Shown here: piece by piece, positions 54,369-63,458 of the stretch | Position numbering within the stretch: position 1 is the first letter of the stretch | Layout: each line of letters opens with the position of its first letter | Origin: Sneathiella litorea | GTDB taxonomy: Bacteria > Pseudomonadota > Alphaproteobacteria > Sneathiellales > Sneathiellaceae | Assembly (NCBI RefSeq): GCF_009882915.1 | Contig: NZ_WTUW01000009.1 | Location: 496,001 to 560,000, forward strand | Direction of reading: 5' to 3' | DNA length: 64,000 nucleotides | Made by a program: the position numbers and the translations under genes | Notes under the pieces: generated by a model | What the model was told of the DNA's origin: nothing | The model's database searches: none | Seen by the model: the letters and a program-made list of their open reading frames with translations, nothing else

Positions 54369-55379
54369 ATGAAAATGTTTCGGCCCATTATATTTGCATC
54401 TGCGCTAATGCTGGCACCGGTATCCGCGGCGCTGTCCAACGAGGCGTCTGAAGCCGAGGTTGCGGATACGGGCACATTTACATTCGTTCTTGAAAATGAT
54501 TTGTTCTTTGGGCTGGACAGGGACTATACCAATGGCGTTCAATTTGCCTGGATGTCAGAGCCCGATTATGCCCCGGTATGGGCCCTGAAAGCGGCAAGGC
54601 TACTGCCCTTTTTTCCGGAAAAGGGCAAGGTCCGATCGAGCTACGCCATTGGGCAAAACATGTACACCCCAAACGATATCACGGATGAAGATCCGCCGTT
54701 GGATGAGCGGCCTTATGCGGGATGGCTTTATGGTGCAGTCGGCATTGTCGTCGAGACTGGTGAAAAGCAACTTGATCAGCTCCAGTTTCAACTTGGTGTG
54801 GTAGGCCCCGCCTCCCTTGCCGAACAAAGCCAGAAGTATGTTCATAAAATTATTAACTCGCCGGATCCGCAGGGCTGGGATACTCAGCTCAAGAATGAAC
54901 CCGGCCTGGTTCTCACCTATCAACGAAGTTGGCGGGCCCTTGTCTCAACTGAAATAAACGGGTTTTCAATTGATGCGACCCCGCATATCGGCGGAGCCCT
55001 TGGTAATATCTACACCTACGCCAACGCAGGCGCGACCATGCGCTTTGGCTGGAACCTCCCCAATGATTATGGACCGCCGCGAATCCAGCCGGGCCTTCCC
55101 GGATCCGGATTTTTTGAACAGCGAAATGAAATCGGCCTGTATTTTTTTGCCGGCCTTGATGCACGCGCCGTCGCAAGGAATATCTTTCTAGATGGGAACA
55201 CCTGGACCGACAGTCGCAGTGTAGACAAAAAGCCATTCGTCGCCGACGCGCAAGTCGGTGTGGCCGTAACGATAAAATCTGCGCGTCTCGCCTTTACACA
55301 TGTCTTCCGGTCGCGCGAGTATAAAAGCCAGACAAATGGTGACGAATTTGGTGCCGTGAGCTTATCGATTCCTTTTTAA
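54369..55379 (+). CDS. LpxR-like lipid A deacylase family outer-membrane protein
   Basis: A 336-residue protein with a signal peptide (about 1-23) and a 12-strand beta-barrel character ending in SLSIPF, with the terminal phenylalanine typical of outer-membrane barrels. FVLENDLFFGLDRDYTNGVQFAW holds the N-D and T residues, and VHKIINSPDPQGWDTQLKNEP the H and E residues, that form the active site in LpxR (DUF2219). It would remove the 3'-acyloxyacyl group of lipid A in the outer leaflet. It stands alone. Confidence 0.87.
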   Translation: MKMFRPIIFASALMLAPVSAALSNEASEAEVADTGTFTFVLENDLFFGLDRDYTNGVQFAWMSEPDYAPVWALKAARLLPFFPEKGKVRSSYAIGQNMYTPNDITDEDPPLDERPYAGWLYGAVGIVVETGEKQLDQLQFQLGVVGPASLAEQSQKYVHKIINSPDPQGWDTQLKNEPGLVLTYQRSWRALVSTEINGFSIDATPHIGGALGNIYTYANAGATMRFGWNLPNDYGPPRIQPGLPGSGFFEQRNEIGLYFFAGLDARAVARNIFLDGNTWTDSRSVDKKPFVADAQVGVAVTIKSARLAFTHVFRSREYKSQTNGDEFGAVSLSIPF

Positions 55380-55516
55380 AGTGGTCAATAGCTGCGGCAT
55401 ATTGGGTAGAGCGTTTACTCCCTCTTTTATCTTTCGCCAATAAACGATAAAAGAAATGGAATGAAGCGCTTCAACCGACTGTCGAGACATCTTGATTTAA
55501 AGAAGGAATAACTGTG

Positions 55517-57025
55517 ATGAATATGGCTGAAGAAACTGCCCAACTTCTCGCGCGTCTTGGCGTTGCCAAGGCAGCCTATACCAGCGGAGATCTGGCCGTA
55601 ACCAGCCCATTAACTGGGGAAGAAATCGCCACAGTTCCCACTGACAGCCCGGCAGACACCACCGCGGCCATAAAAAATGCAAAAACGGCCTTCTCAACCT
55701 GGCGTTCCGTTCCCGCCCCGCGCCGGGGCGAACTTGTCCGGCTGTTCGGAGAAGAACTCCGGGCGGCAAAACAGGATCTTGGCCGACTGCTCTCCATTGA
55801 AGTGGGGAAAATACCTTCCGAAGGAGAAGGTGAAGTGCAGGAGATGATCGACATCTGTGACTTTGCTGTCGGTATTTCACGCCAGCTTTATGGCCTGACC
55901 ATCGCGACCGAACGCCCAGGCCACCGAATGATGGAACAATGGCATCCGCTTGGACCAGTTGGTGTCATTTCCGCCTTCAACTTTCCAGTTGCGGTCTGGT
56001 CCTGGAATACCGCGCTCGCGCTTGTCTGCGGCGATCCGGTCATCTGGAAACCCTCCGAAAAGGCACCCCTTACCGCCCTTGGCTGCATGGCCATCATGGC
56101 CCGCGCCTTAGAGAAGTTTGGGGATGCTCCCGAAGGCCTACTCAACCTTGTTATCGGTGCCGGAGACATTGGCGCAGCACTTGTGGAAAGCCCCGATGTT
56201 GCCCTTATTTCCGCAACAGGTTCAACCCGGATGGGAAAAATTGTCGGACCCAAGGTTGCCGAGCGGTTTGGTCGGGTCATTCTTGAACTCGGTGGCAACA
56301 ACGCCGGCATTGTCGCTCCCAGTGCGGACCTCGATATGACGTTGCGCGCTGTTGCTTTCGGCGCCATGGGAACGGCGGGACAGCGCTGCACCACCTTGCG
56401 CCGCCTGTTCGTGCATAGCTCAATCTATGACAAGCTGGTACCGGGCCTAAAGAAAGCCTATCAGTCCGTCTCCGTCGGCAACCCGTTGACAGGAGAGGCT
56501 CTGGTCGGGCCGTTGATTGACAAGCAGGCCTTTGACCAGATGCAGGACGCTCTCGCCAACGCGAAGGAGGCCGGGGGTAAAGTGACGGGCGGTGAACGGG
56601 TTGATGAGGGTCATGCCGACGCCTATTACGCCCGCCCCGCTCTGGTGGAAATGCCGAAACATGAGGGGATTGTCCGGCAGGAAACATTTGCACCGATCCT
56701 TTACGTCATCAAATACGACAATCTGGAAGACGCTGTTCGCTGGCACAATGAAGTTGGCGCAGGCCTGTCATCCTGCATCTTCACGCTCGACATGCAGGAG
56801 GCGGAACTATTCCTGAGCGCAGCCGGGTCTGACTGCGGTATCGCCAACGTGAATATCGCAACATCGGGCGCGGAAATCGGCGGAGCCTTTGGCGGCGAAA
56901 AAGAAACTGGTGGCGGTCGCGAAAGCGGATCGGATGCCTGGAAAGGCTATATGCGCCGCGCGACTAACACAATTAACTATTCAAAAGAACTCCCCCTCGC
57001 ACAGGGTGTCTCTTTCGATATCTGA
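55517..57025 (+). CDS. Aldehyde dehydrogenase, ALDH7/piperideine-6-carboxylate dehydrogenase type
   Basis: A 502-residue NAD(P)-dependent aldehyde dehydrogenase: AFNFPVAVWSWNTALALVCGD, GSTRMGKIV, the glutamate in ELGGNNAGIV and the catalytic cysteine in GTAGQRCTTLRRL. These forms, with the ENVNIATSGAEIGGAFGGEKETGGGRESGSDAWKGYMRR-like end, belong to ALDH7 (alpha-aminoadipic semialdehyde dehydrogenase). Start at ATG 55517, after AGAAGGA; a GTG lies just upstream at 55514. It precedes the saccharopine dehydrogenase-like gene by 15 bases. Confidence 0.9.
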   Translation: MNMAEETAQLLARLGVAKAAYTSGDLAVTSPLTGEEIATVPTDSPADTTAAIKNAKTAFSTWRSVPAPRRGELVRLFGEELRAAKQDLGRLLSIEVGKIPSEGEGEVQEMIDICDFAVGISRQLYGLTIATERPGHRMMEQWHPLGPVGVISAFNFPVAVWSWNTALALVCGDPVIWKPSEKAPLTALGCMAIMARALEKFGDAPEGLLNLVIGAGDIGAALVESPDVALISATGSTRMGKIVGPKVAERFGRVILELGGNNAGIVAPSADLDMTLRAVAFGAMGTAGQRCTTLRRLFVHSSIYDKLVPGLKKAYQSVSVGNPLTGEALVGPLIDKQAFDQMQDALANAKEAGGKVTGGERVDEGHADAYYARPALVEMPKHEGIVRQETFAPILYVIKYDNLEDAVRWHNEVGAGLSSCIFTLDMQEAELFLSAAGSDCGIANVNIATSGAEIGGAFGGEKETGGGRESGSDAWKGYMRRATNTINYSKELPLAQGVSFDI

Positions 57026-57040
57026 GAATTAAGGCAAAGC

Positions 57041-58120
57041 ATGACGCATCTTTGGGTTCGCGCGGAACAGCGTGAAAATGAACAACGGGTGGGCATCACA
57101 CCGGAGGGGGTTCGCTCCCTCCTCTCCGCGGGATTTCGGGTGACCGTTGAGGAAAGCAGCAGCCGCGCCATTCCCATCGCTGCCTATCGCGACACAGGTT
57201 GCGAATTCGCCGCGGAGGGCAGCTGGCCAACTGCCCCGAAAGACACAATCATCTTCGGTCTCAAGGAGCTTCCCGATGATACCTCTCCCCTCATCCACCG
57301 GCATATCATGTTCGGCCATGCCTATAAGGGGCAAGCCGATGGCCCCGCGCTGCTCCGTCGTTTCAAGGAAGGCGGCGGCAGGCTCTATGACCTTGAATAT
57401 CTGACTGATGAGACGGGCCGCCGCGTTGCCGCTTTTGGTTACTGGGCGGGTTTTGCCGGGGCGGCCGTTGGTATAATGGTCTGGCTGGCGGAGCAATTCG
57501 GCAAGGGGCCCGGACCCAAGAAAATCGATGTCTATCCAGGGCGCGATACTCTGATCAATCAATTGAAAGAAGACCTGTCCCGCGCATTGGCGGCCGGGGC
57601 CGATAAACCGAACGCCATTGTTATAGGGGCGCTAGGCCGGGTCGGCAGCGGAGCGTCCGATTGTCTGCAATCCCTCGGCCTTCAGGTCACGAAATGGGAT
57701 ATGGCCGAGACGGCCCATGGCGGACCTTATCCTGAAATACTAGACCATGATTTGTTTGTGAATTGCATTCTCGCGCAGGAAGGCGTGCCGGTTTTCGTGC
57801 CCAGATCAGCCCTTGACGCACCGCGCCGCCTCTCCGTCATTGCCGATGTATCCTGCGATCCCAGCAGCCCATACAACCCGATACCGGTCTATGATCACGC
57901 CACTTCCTTCGATAGTCCGGTCATCCGGGCGAGTGAGGGAACCCCGCCCCTTGACGTAATGGCAATAGATAATCTGCCCTCCATGTTGCCGGTAGAGAGC
58001 AGTGAAGACTACGCTGCACAACTCCTCCCCTCCCTGCTCACACTTGCAGAAATAGAAAAGGGAGTTTGGGGCAGAGCAGGCAGAATTTTCGATGAAAAAT
58101 CATTAGAATTAAGTCACTAG
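57041..58120 (+). CDS. Saccharopine dehydrogenase (Lys1-like)
   Basis: A 359-residue member of the alanine dehydrogenase/saccharopine dehydrogenase superfamily. RAEQRENEQRVGITPEGV and FGHAYKGQAD are typical of the NAD+, L-lysine-forming enzyme, and VIGALGRVGSGASD is the nucleotide-binding motif. It interconverts saccharopine with lysine and 2-oxoglutarate. Adjacent to an ALDH7-type dehydrogenase it points to lysine-aminoadipate metabolism, but the glutamate-forming saccharopine enzyme needed to link them is not in the window. Confidence 0.87.
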   Translation: MTHLWVRAEQRENEQRVGITPEGVRSLLSAGFRVTVEESSSRAIPIAAYRDTGCEFAAEGSWPTAPKDTIIFGLKELPDDTSPLIHRHIMFGHAYKGQADGPALLRRFKEGGGRLYDLEYLTDETGRRVAAFGYWAGFAGAAVGIMVWLAEQFGKGPGPKKIDVYPGRDTLINQLKEDLSRALAAGADKPNAIVIGALGRVGSGASDCLQSLGLQVTKWDMAETAHGGPYPEILDHDLFVNCILAQEGVPVFVPRSALDAPRRLSVIADVSCDPSSPYNPIPVYDHATSFDSPVIRASEGTPPLDVMAIDNLPSMLPVESSEDYAAQLLPSLLTLAEIEKGVWGRAGRIFDEKSLELSH

Positions 58121-58196
58121 AACATCAATTCACAACCATAAATTAATGGGTTATTTGAATTATTTAATCTAGAAACTTAATTCCATATTGGTGATT

Positions 58197-58208
58197 TTAA
58201 CCGGTTAA
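58197..58208. repeat. Perfect 12-base palindrome
   Basis: TTAACCGGTTAA lies in the AT-rich gap between the convergent saccharopine dehydrogenase and alpha/beta hydrolase genes. It is too short for a terminator and there is no divergent promoter here; role unknown. Confidence 0.4.
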
Positions 58209-58233
58209 TATAAAAATAAATTTCCTGCTTTCC

Positions 58234-59127
58234 CTAACCCGCTCTTTTCGCGTTCCGTGATATTGCTTCAACCATTGTCGGCACGCCTTCATCCGGGATA
58301 TCATGAGCCATCCCGTCGATGACGACAATCTCCGCACCGGGGATGGAATTCTTAACATCTTCCCCACAGGATAGGGGAACTAGTGGATCTTCCCGTCCAT
58401 GAATAACAAGGGTCGGCGCGGTAATCTCGGACAGATGTGCCACTCGACTATCACCGGAAGCAAGGCTTGCGAGGAGATGACGGCCATTTCCTTCCGGATA
58501 GTAGGACCGTTTAAACAGAGCAATGGCGCGCTCCGCCAGTAGCTTTTCATCCACTGGAAAGGCTGGGCTGCCAATTGTCTTGGCGCTCGCGATCGCATCC
58601 TCTACCGCGCCTTCCCTTGTTCCTGCGGGGTTGCGAGGCTGCCCCAGCCATTTTGCCGCCGCTTCCGACGGGCGTGGCAACCCACGTCGGCCAGATGTCG
58701 CCATAACTGAAACCAGCGATTTCACGCATTCCGGACGCCTGTAGGCAAGGGTCTGCGCAATAGCCCCTCCGTTCGAACTGCCGAGAATATGCGCTTTGCC
58801 AAAATCGAGAGCGGAAATCAGTTCTGCGGCATCATCCGCCAAGTCTTCTAATGTGTAGGGCGCGGAAACCTTCTCCTTCGCCCGCGCCTGAGCAAAAGCC
58901 GCCGGAATATCTGCCGGACCCCAGTCATCAAATTTGGTAGACAGACCGACATCGCGGTTATCATAGGCGACAACATAAAAGCCAGCCTCTACCAGCGCCT
59001 TGATAAAAGTCTCGTTCCAGGAGGTCAGCTGCACACCGATCCCGCCCACAAGGACAAGCGGATCATTTGCGGCATCGCCCCAGGTTTCATATTCGATTTC
59101 GATACCATTTGCGGAAATTTTTGACAT
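58234..59127 (-). CDS. Alpha/beta hydrolase
   Basis: A 297-residue hydrolase with LVGGIGVQLTSWNETF (oxyanion region), the nucleophile elbow GSSNGG (G-x-S-x-G), the acid in HGREDPLVP and the histidine in DGMAHDIPDE. It resembles esterase/lipase-like proteins of broad range. No substrate can be read. AGAAGAGAAG precedes the ATG. It lies after the hydroxyproline genes on the same strand, separated by 92 bases. Confidence 0.87.
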   Translation of the reverse strand: MSKISANGIEIEYETWGDAANDPLVLVGGIGVQLTSWNETFIKALVEAGFYVVAYDNRDVGLSTKFDDWGPADIPAAFAQARAKEKVSAPYTLEDLADDAAELISALDFGKAHILGSSNGGAIAQTLAYRRPECVKSLVSVMATSGRRGLPRPSEAAAKWLGQPRNPAGTREGAVEDAIASAKTIGSPAFPVDEKLLAERAIALFKRSYYPEGNGRHLLASLASGDSRVAHLSEITAPTLVIHGREDPLVPLSCGEDVKNSIPGAEIVVIDGMAHDIPDEGVPTMVEAISRNAKRAG

Positions 59128-59219
59128 TTCTTCTCTTCTTTCTGTTGATGGGGTGATCCCGAAAGGATTTTTTTCAATCCGTTTTACGCGCTTAACCGGG
59201 CCAAGCGCAAGTGGCCTGA

Positions 59220-60323
59220 TCAGGCAATTGTCAGAACCGGCTCTCCCAGCACGTCAAAGTCTGGCGTGATCCCAAGACCTGGCGCATCGGAGGCCGTCAT
59301 CCGGCCATTTATCCGTTTTGGCGCACCTTCGGCGATTGTCACGGTGCCGTAGGAATTGAAATCCGTCGCGGAAAAACAGAACTCTTCCGGTGTTGATCGG
59401 GCAAGATGGGCAATGGCGGCTGTCGTGATATCCCCGCCCCAGGTATCCTCGATCGTCATGGGAATACCGGAAGCAACGCAAAGATCCCGCATCAGGCGGG
59501 CCCGTGTCAGGCCGCCCACTTTCGAAATCTTGAGGTTGATGACGTCCATCGCATCCTCGGCAATCCCGCGCACCAAAACGCCCGGGCCGTCAATGACCTC
59601 ATCCAGCACGAAGGGAAGCCCCGTGCGCCGGCGGATCGACACCGATTCCTCATATGTCAGGCAAGGTTGCTCGATATAGACATCCAGACCAGCGATCGCG
59701 CCGACAACCCGCGCCGCCTCATGACGGGTCCAGCCGGTATTGGCATCCGCGACCAGAATATCGCTCTTCTTCAGGATCGCGCGGGTGGCGCGGATCCGTT
59801 CGATATCCTCATTCGCATCACCCCCGACCTTGAGCTGGAACTTTGTATATCCTTCTGCGCTGTAGCCCGATATCTTCGCGGCCATCTGCTCTGGGCTTTC
59901 CTGTGATATAGCACGGTAAAGCGCGACATCCTCCTGCATCGCCCCGCCAAGAAGCATATAAACTGGCTGTCCGGTCGTCTTGCCAAGAATATCCCAGCAG
60001 GCGATATCAATCGGCGCCTTGGCATAGGGATGCCCTCGCAAGCTGCTGTCCATCACCCGGTTGATTTCGTTTAGCGCGAGCGGGTTTTGCCCAATCAGAT
60101 GCGGGCCTATCTCGGCGAGGCCTGCCCGCACGCCCTTCGCGTAAGAAGGAAGATAGGTCGACCCTAAAGGGCAGCATTCCGCATAACCGGTTAATCCTTC
60201 ATCGGTCTCTACCGCGACGACCGTACTATCAAACACCTCAACAAAATTGCCATTGGACCAGCTATAACGTCCTTCTTTCAGGGGAAGGTCAATCTGCCAG
60301 GCCTTTATCGCGGTAATTTTCAT
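59220..60323 (-). CDS. Enolase-superfamily dehydratase, cis-3-hydroxy-L-proline dehydratase-like
   Basis: A 367-residue mandelate racemase/muconate lactonising enzyme. Metal ligands are D193, E218 and D241/E242, and the acid-base lysines are K165 (FQLKVGG) and K265 (NLKISKVGG). The first lysine of the usual KxK pair is Q163. The N-terminal lid and these lysine positions recall the cis-3-hydroxyproline dehydratase/hydroxyproline betaine epimerase branch, which fits its place beside a 4-hydroxyproline epimerase and a D-amino-acid oxidoreductase. AAGGAG is 6 bases before the ATG. The exact reaction is inferred. Confidence 0.82.
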   Translation of the reverse strand: MKITAIKAWQIDLPLKEGRYSWSNGNFVEVFDSTVVAVETDEGLTGYAECCPLGSTYLPSYAKGVRAGLAEIGPHLIGQNPLALNEINRVMDSSLRGHPYAKAPIDIACWDILGKTTGQPVYMLLGGAMQEDVALYRAISQESPEQMAAKISGYSAEGYTKFQLKVGGDANEDIERIRATRAILKKSDILVADANTGWTRHEAARVVGAIAGLDVYIEQPCLTYEESVSIRRRTGLPFVLDEVIDGPGVLVRGIAEDAMDVINLKISKVGGLTRARLMRDLCVASGIPMTIEDTWGGDITTAAIAHLARSTPEEFCFSATDFNSYGTVTIAEGAPKRINGRMTASDAPGLGITPDFDVLGEPVLTIA

Positions 60324-60333
60324 GCATTGCTCC

Positions 60334-61335
60334 TTATCTCACGACAAACCCATGGGCAAAGGGATCGCGATCATCGATGATAATTCTGTTATATCCCGTC
60401 ACACGCGCCCATCCCGCGATGGAAGGAATGATTGCGGCGGCATCCCCGATTTTTGCTGTTCCCTCAATCCAGCCATTAAAGATCGAACCGATTATGCTTT
60501 CATGTTTGAACTCTTCGCCAACCGCCAGGTCGCCTCGTGCGCACCATTGCGCCATGCGTGCCGAAGTTCCCGTACCGCAGGGAGAGCGGTCAATCGCCTT
60601 GTCCCCGTAAAAAACAGCATTGCGCGCGGTGGCACCCGACACTGTCGGCCGACCTGTCCACATGATATGGGTGAGACCCTTGATGCCCGGCTGTTCCGGA
60701 TGAACAAAATCATACTTTTCATTGAGCGCGGCCCGGAGTTCCGGGCTCCATCTGATCAGGTCAGAGACTGAGTAATCGGCCATATCCGTGAAGTTCGCTT
60801 GGGGCTCCACTATCGCATAGAAATTTCCGCCATAAGCCACATCGACAGTTATCTCACCGAGATGCGGGCAAGTCGCGCTAAGACCTGTGGCATAAAGGAA
60901 GGACGGGATGTTGGTAATCCGTACTTCTTCAACATGCTTCCCTTCCATCCGGTATTCAGCAACCACCTTTCCCGCGGGAGTATCAAGACACAACTTCCCG
61001 GGCGTTTTCGGCTTAACAAGCCCTTCTTCAATTGCAATCGTTACCGTGCCAATGGTTCCATGCCCGCACATGGGCAGGCAGCCAGATGTTTCAATAAACA
61101 AGACAGCGACGTCACAGTCCGAGCGGGTCGGCGGGTACAGGATTGTCCCCGACATCTGGTCGTGCCCGCGCGGTTCATACATCAGCCCCGTGCGTATCCA
61201 GTCATAATCCCGCATAAAATGCGCGCGGCGAGCGAGCATAGTCTCGCCGTCAAGCTCTGGCCCGCCGGACGTCACCACCCGCACCGGATTGCCACAGGTA
61301 TGACCATCTATGCACTGGAATGTATATTGTGTCAT
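60334..61335 (-). CDS. 4-hydroxyproline 2-epimerase (proline racemase family)
   Basis: A 333-residue protein with the two catalytic cysteines C90 (MCGHGTIG) and C253 (SPCGTGTSA) of the racemase/epimerase type. A threonine at the first position would mark trans-3-hydroxyproline dehydratase, so this is an epimerase. It converts trans-4-hydroxy-L-proline to cis-4-hydroxy-D-proline, the substrate for the next enzyme. It starts 9 bases after the D-amino-acid dehydrogenase stop and ends 10 bases before the dehydratase gene. Confidence 0.92.
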   Translation of the reverse strand: MTQYTFQCIDGHTCGNPVRVVTSGGPELDGETMLARRAHFMRDYDWIRTGLMYEPRGHDQMSGTILYPPTRSDCDVAVLFIETSGCLPMCGHGTIGTVTIAIEEGLVKPKTPGKLCLDTPAGKVVAEYRMEGKHVEEVRITNIPSFLYATGLSATCPHLGEITVDVAYGGNFYAIVEPQANFTDMADYSVSDLIRWSPELRAALNEKYDFVHPEQPGIKGLTHIMWTGRPTVSGATARNAVFYGDKAIDRSPCGTGTSARMAQWCARGDLAVGEEFKHESIIGSIFNGWIEGTAKIGDAAAIIPSIAGWARVTGYNRIIIDDRDPFAHGFVVR

Positions 61336-61344
61336 GCGACTGCC

Positions 61345-62604
61345 CTAAAAGCGTCGGGGACTATAGGGTGTGAGGTCAATGTCATTTTCGACGTCCATTA
61401 CCAGATCAGCCACCAGTTTGGCGGTTCCTGCCGACTGGGTCAAACCAAGATGGCCGTGCCCGAACGCATAGGTAATACGATTTGACTTAGTTGCATGCCC
61501 GATGACAGGGATTGAATCCGGCAGGCTCGGGCGAAACCCCATCCACTGCCGACCGCCTTCGGTATTGAGTTCCGGCAGAAAATTCTTTGCCTTTTGTAGA
61601 AGCGCATCCGCCCGCCGATAGTTTGGCGGCAGTTTCAGACCGCCAAGTTCCACCGCACCGCCAACGCGAATGCCACTCGATAACGGAGTTACAACAAACC
61701 CATGCTCCTCGAAGGATAGCTGTCGTTTGAGATCGAAAGCACCGACGGGGAGTGTTGTATTATATCCTCGCTCGGTCTCCAGCGGAATATTATCCCCGAT
61801 CGTCTTGGCTAGATGATGGGACCAGGCTCCAGCGGAGACAACAATATGATCTGCCGACAGTTCTGTTCCATCCTCAAGCTTGACAGAAACTCTTTCCGAC
61901 CCTGACTGAAGCGCGACAGCCCCTGCAATAACAACCTTGCCACCTCTGGATTTAAAGAATTCACCAAGCTGGACCGTGTAATCCTTCGGATCGGAAATGC
62001 CATACCAGTCATTCGTCGCAACGGCGGCAACGAAGCGCCGGTCGATACCCGGTTGATATTCCGCAATCTGATCAGGGTCTGTCAGGGCCGTGAACTTGAC
62101 CCCTCTCTTTGCTCGAGCGTGCCAGCACGGCATATTCACGTCAAACGATTTGCGATTTTCATAAAGTTGCAGATTGCCATGCTGGCGCAGCATATTATGG
62201 GTGCCGGTTTCCTCCATGAAGGAAACAAGACGGTTGCGGGACACGGTCATCAACGTCGTGAGCGCCTCTATCCCCGTCTTCACCTGTTCAGGCCGGCTCG
62301 CGCGCAAGAAGCGATACATCCAGGGAAGAATCGGGATGGCATAGGGCAGCGGAACGGAGAGCGGACCCAACGGATCCAGAAACCATTTTGGCGCCTTCCG
62401 GATAATACCGGGGGATGCAACCGGCGCCGCATCAGAAAAAGCGAAAGCCCCAGCATTTCCTTGAGACGCACCCGCCGCGACACCAGTTTTATCCAGCACG
62501 GTTACCTGCGCGCCTTTTGCCTGCAACTCGATGGCCGACGTGATGCCGATGATCCCGGCGCCGATGACAATAATCTCTGCCTTGTTCGCTGCTTTTCCAG
62601 ACAT
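61345..62604 (-). CDS. FAD-dependent D-amino-acid (D-hydroxyproline) dehydrogenase, DadA-like
   Basis: A 419-residue flavoprotein of the DAO family: IIVIGAGIIGITSAIELQAKG at the N-terminus, GRQWMGFRPSLPDSIPVIG and AFGHGHLGLTQSAGTAKLV at the C-terminus, as in DadA. In the hydroxyproline operon it would oxidise cis-4-hydroxy-D-proline to the pyrroline, passing electrons to the respiratory chain. Start at ATG 62604, after GGAAG; the longer frame from 62646 has no ribosome-binding site. First gene of the three-gene hydroxyproline operon. Confidence 0.9.
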   Translation of the reverse strand: MSGKAANKAEIIVIGAGIIGITSAIELQAKGAQVTVLDKTGVAAGASQGNAGAFAFSDAAPVASPGIIRKAPKWFLDPLGPLSVPLPYAIPILPWMYRFLRASRPEQVKTGIEALTTLMTVSRNRLVSFMEETGTHNMLRQHGNLQLYENRKSFDVNMPCWHARAKRGVKFTALTDPDQIAEYQPGIDRRFVAAVATNDWYGISDPKDYTVQLGEFFKSRGGKVVIAGAVALQSGSERVSVKLEDGTELSADHIVVSAGAWSHHLAKTIGDNIPLETERGYNTTLPVGAFDLKRQLSFEEHGFVVTPLSSGIRVGGAVELGGLKLPPNYRRADALLQKAKNFLPELNTEGGRQWMGFRPSLPDSIPVIGHATKSNRITYAFGHGHLGLTQSAGTAKLVADLVMDVENDIDLTPYSPRRF

Positions 62605-62693
62605 CGTATTCTTCCAACCGCGTTTTATATAACGGAAGTCTGGCATGTTAATCTAAAGGTGCCGTTCCCCAAAGCGGAGATTAACAGAGTGAG

Positions 62694-63458
62694 TTAATCG
62701 GCAAACTGCCCGCCAAATCTCATGGCGGCATATTCTTTTGGAAGGTCAAAAATCTCAGAAATGATATCCGCCTTGATTAAGTCCTTGGAGTCTTCTCCGC
62801 CCTGTATCCCGCCATCCTTGATGAAATAGCAGTGGTCCGTACTGTAATAAGCGAGATTAAGATCATGCATGACAATGACGACCGTGAGGTTTTTCTCAGT
62901 CGAGAGAATTTGTACCAGTTCCAGCAATTGATGCTGATGTTTTAAGTCCAGCGCGGAAGTGGGTTCATCCAGAAAAAGAGAAGCCCCTTCCTGCTCCCAT
63001 ATTTGCGAAATGACTCGTGCAAACTGAACCCGCTGCTGCTCCCCGCCGGATAGCGTTGGAAATGCCCTGTCCCGAAGATGCCAGGCGTCGACGAGGGCCA
63101 GAGCCTCATCCGCGATTTCGGCATTTGAGGCGGTAGTCTTCTCAAGTGAATAGGGGTTTCGGCCCATGACGACAATTTCATGGGCAGTAAAGGGGAAACT
63201 GATCGGGTTGGCCTGCGACAGGACCGCACGGCGGCGGGACAGTTCTGTCAGGGAATATTGATGCAAATCCCTGCCATCAACGGTGACGGAGCCTTCATCT
63301 GGTTTCAAAGCACCCGTCAAACATTTCAGAAAAGTCGACTTTCCCGCGCCATTAGGACCCAGGATTGCCGTCACCCTACCAGGGTTGAAAGTCGCACAGA
63401 TATTCGCAAGAATTCTATGTGAACCAATTGAATAGGTAATGTTTTCTGCCGTAATCAC
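62694..63458 (-). CDS. hmuV: Haem-type ABC transporter ATP-binding protein (HmuV-like)
   Basis: A 254-residue ATPase with Walker A LGPNGAGKSTFLK, signature LSGGEQQRVQFARV, Walker B LFLDEPTSALD and the switch histidine in VIVMHDLNL. The VVMGRNPYSLEKT and AWHLRDRAFPTLSGGE segments are typical of HmuV; B12 or siderophore importers are less likely. Start is GTG at 63458, overlapping the permease stop (GTGA); a longer frame from 63497 would put thirteen extra residues before a natural ABC start. Confidence 0.9.
   Translation of the reverse strand: MITAENITYSIGSHRILANICATFNPGRVTAILGPNGAGKSTFLKCLTGALKPDEGSVTVDGRDLHQYSLTELSRRRAVLSQANPISFPFTAHEIVVMGRNPYSLEKTTASNAEIADEALALVDAWHLRDRAFPTLSGGEQQRVQFARVISQIWEQEGASLFLDEPTSALDLKHQHQLLELVQILSTEKNLTVVIVMHDLNLAYYSTDHCYFIKDGGIQGGEDSKDLIKADIISEIFDLPKEYAAMRFGGQFAD

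Noticed and set aside
59154-59159. Another TGATCC box on the plus strand
   Set aside because: No CGTA follows at 16 bases and all downstream genes are on the other strand, so it is not a fourth sigma E promoter.
59195-59222. GGCCA/TGGCC hairpin after the hydroxyproline operon as terminator
   Set aside because: The stem is only five base pairs and no T-run follows on the minus strand.
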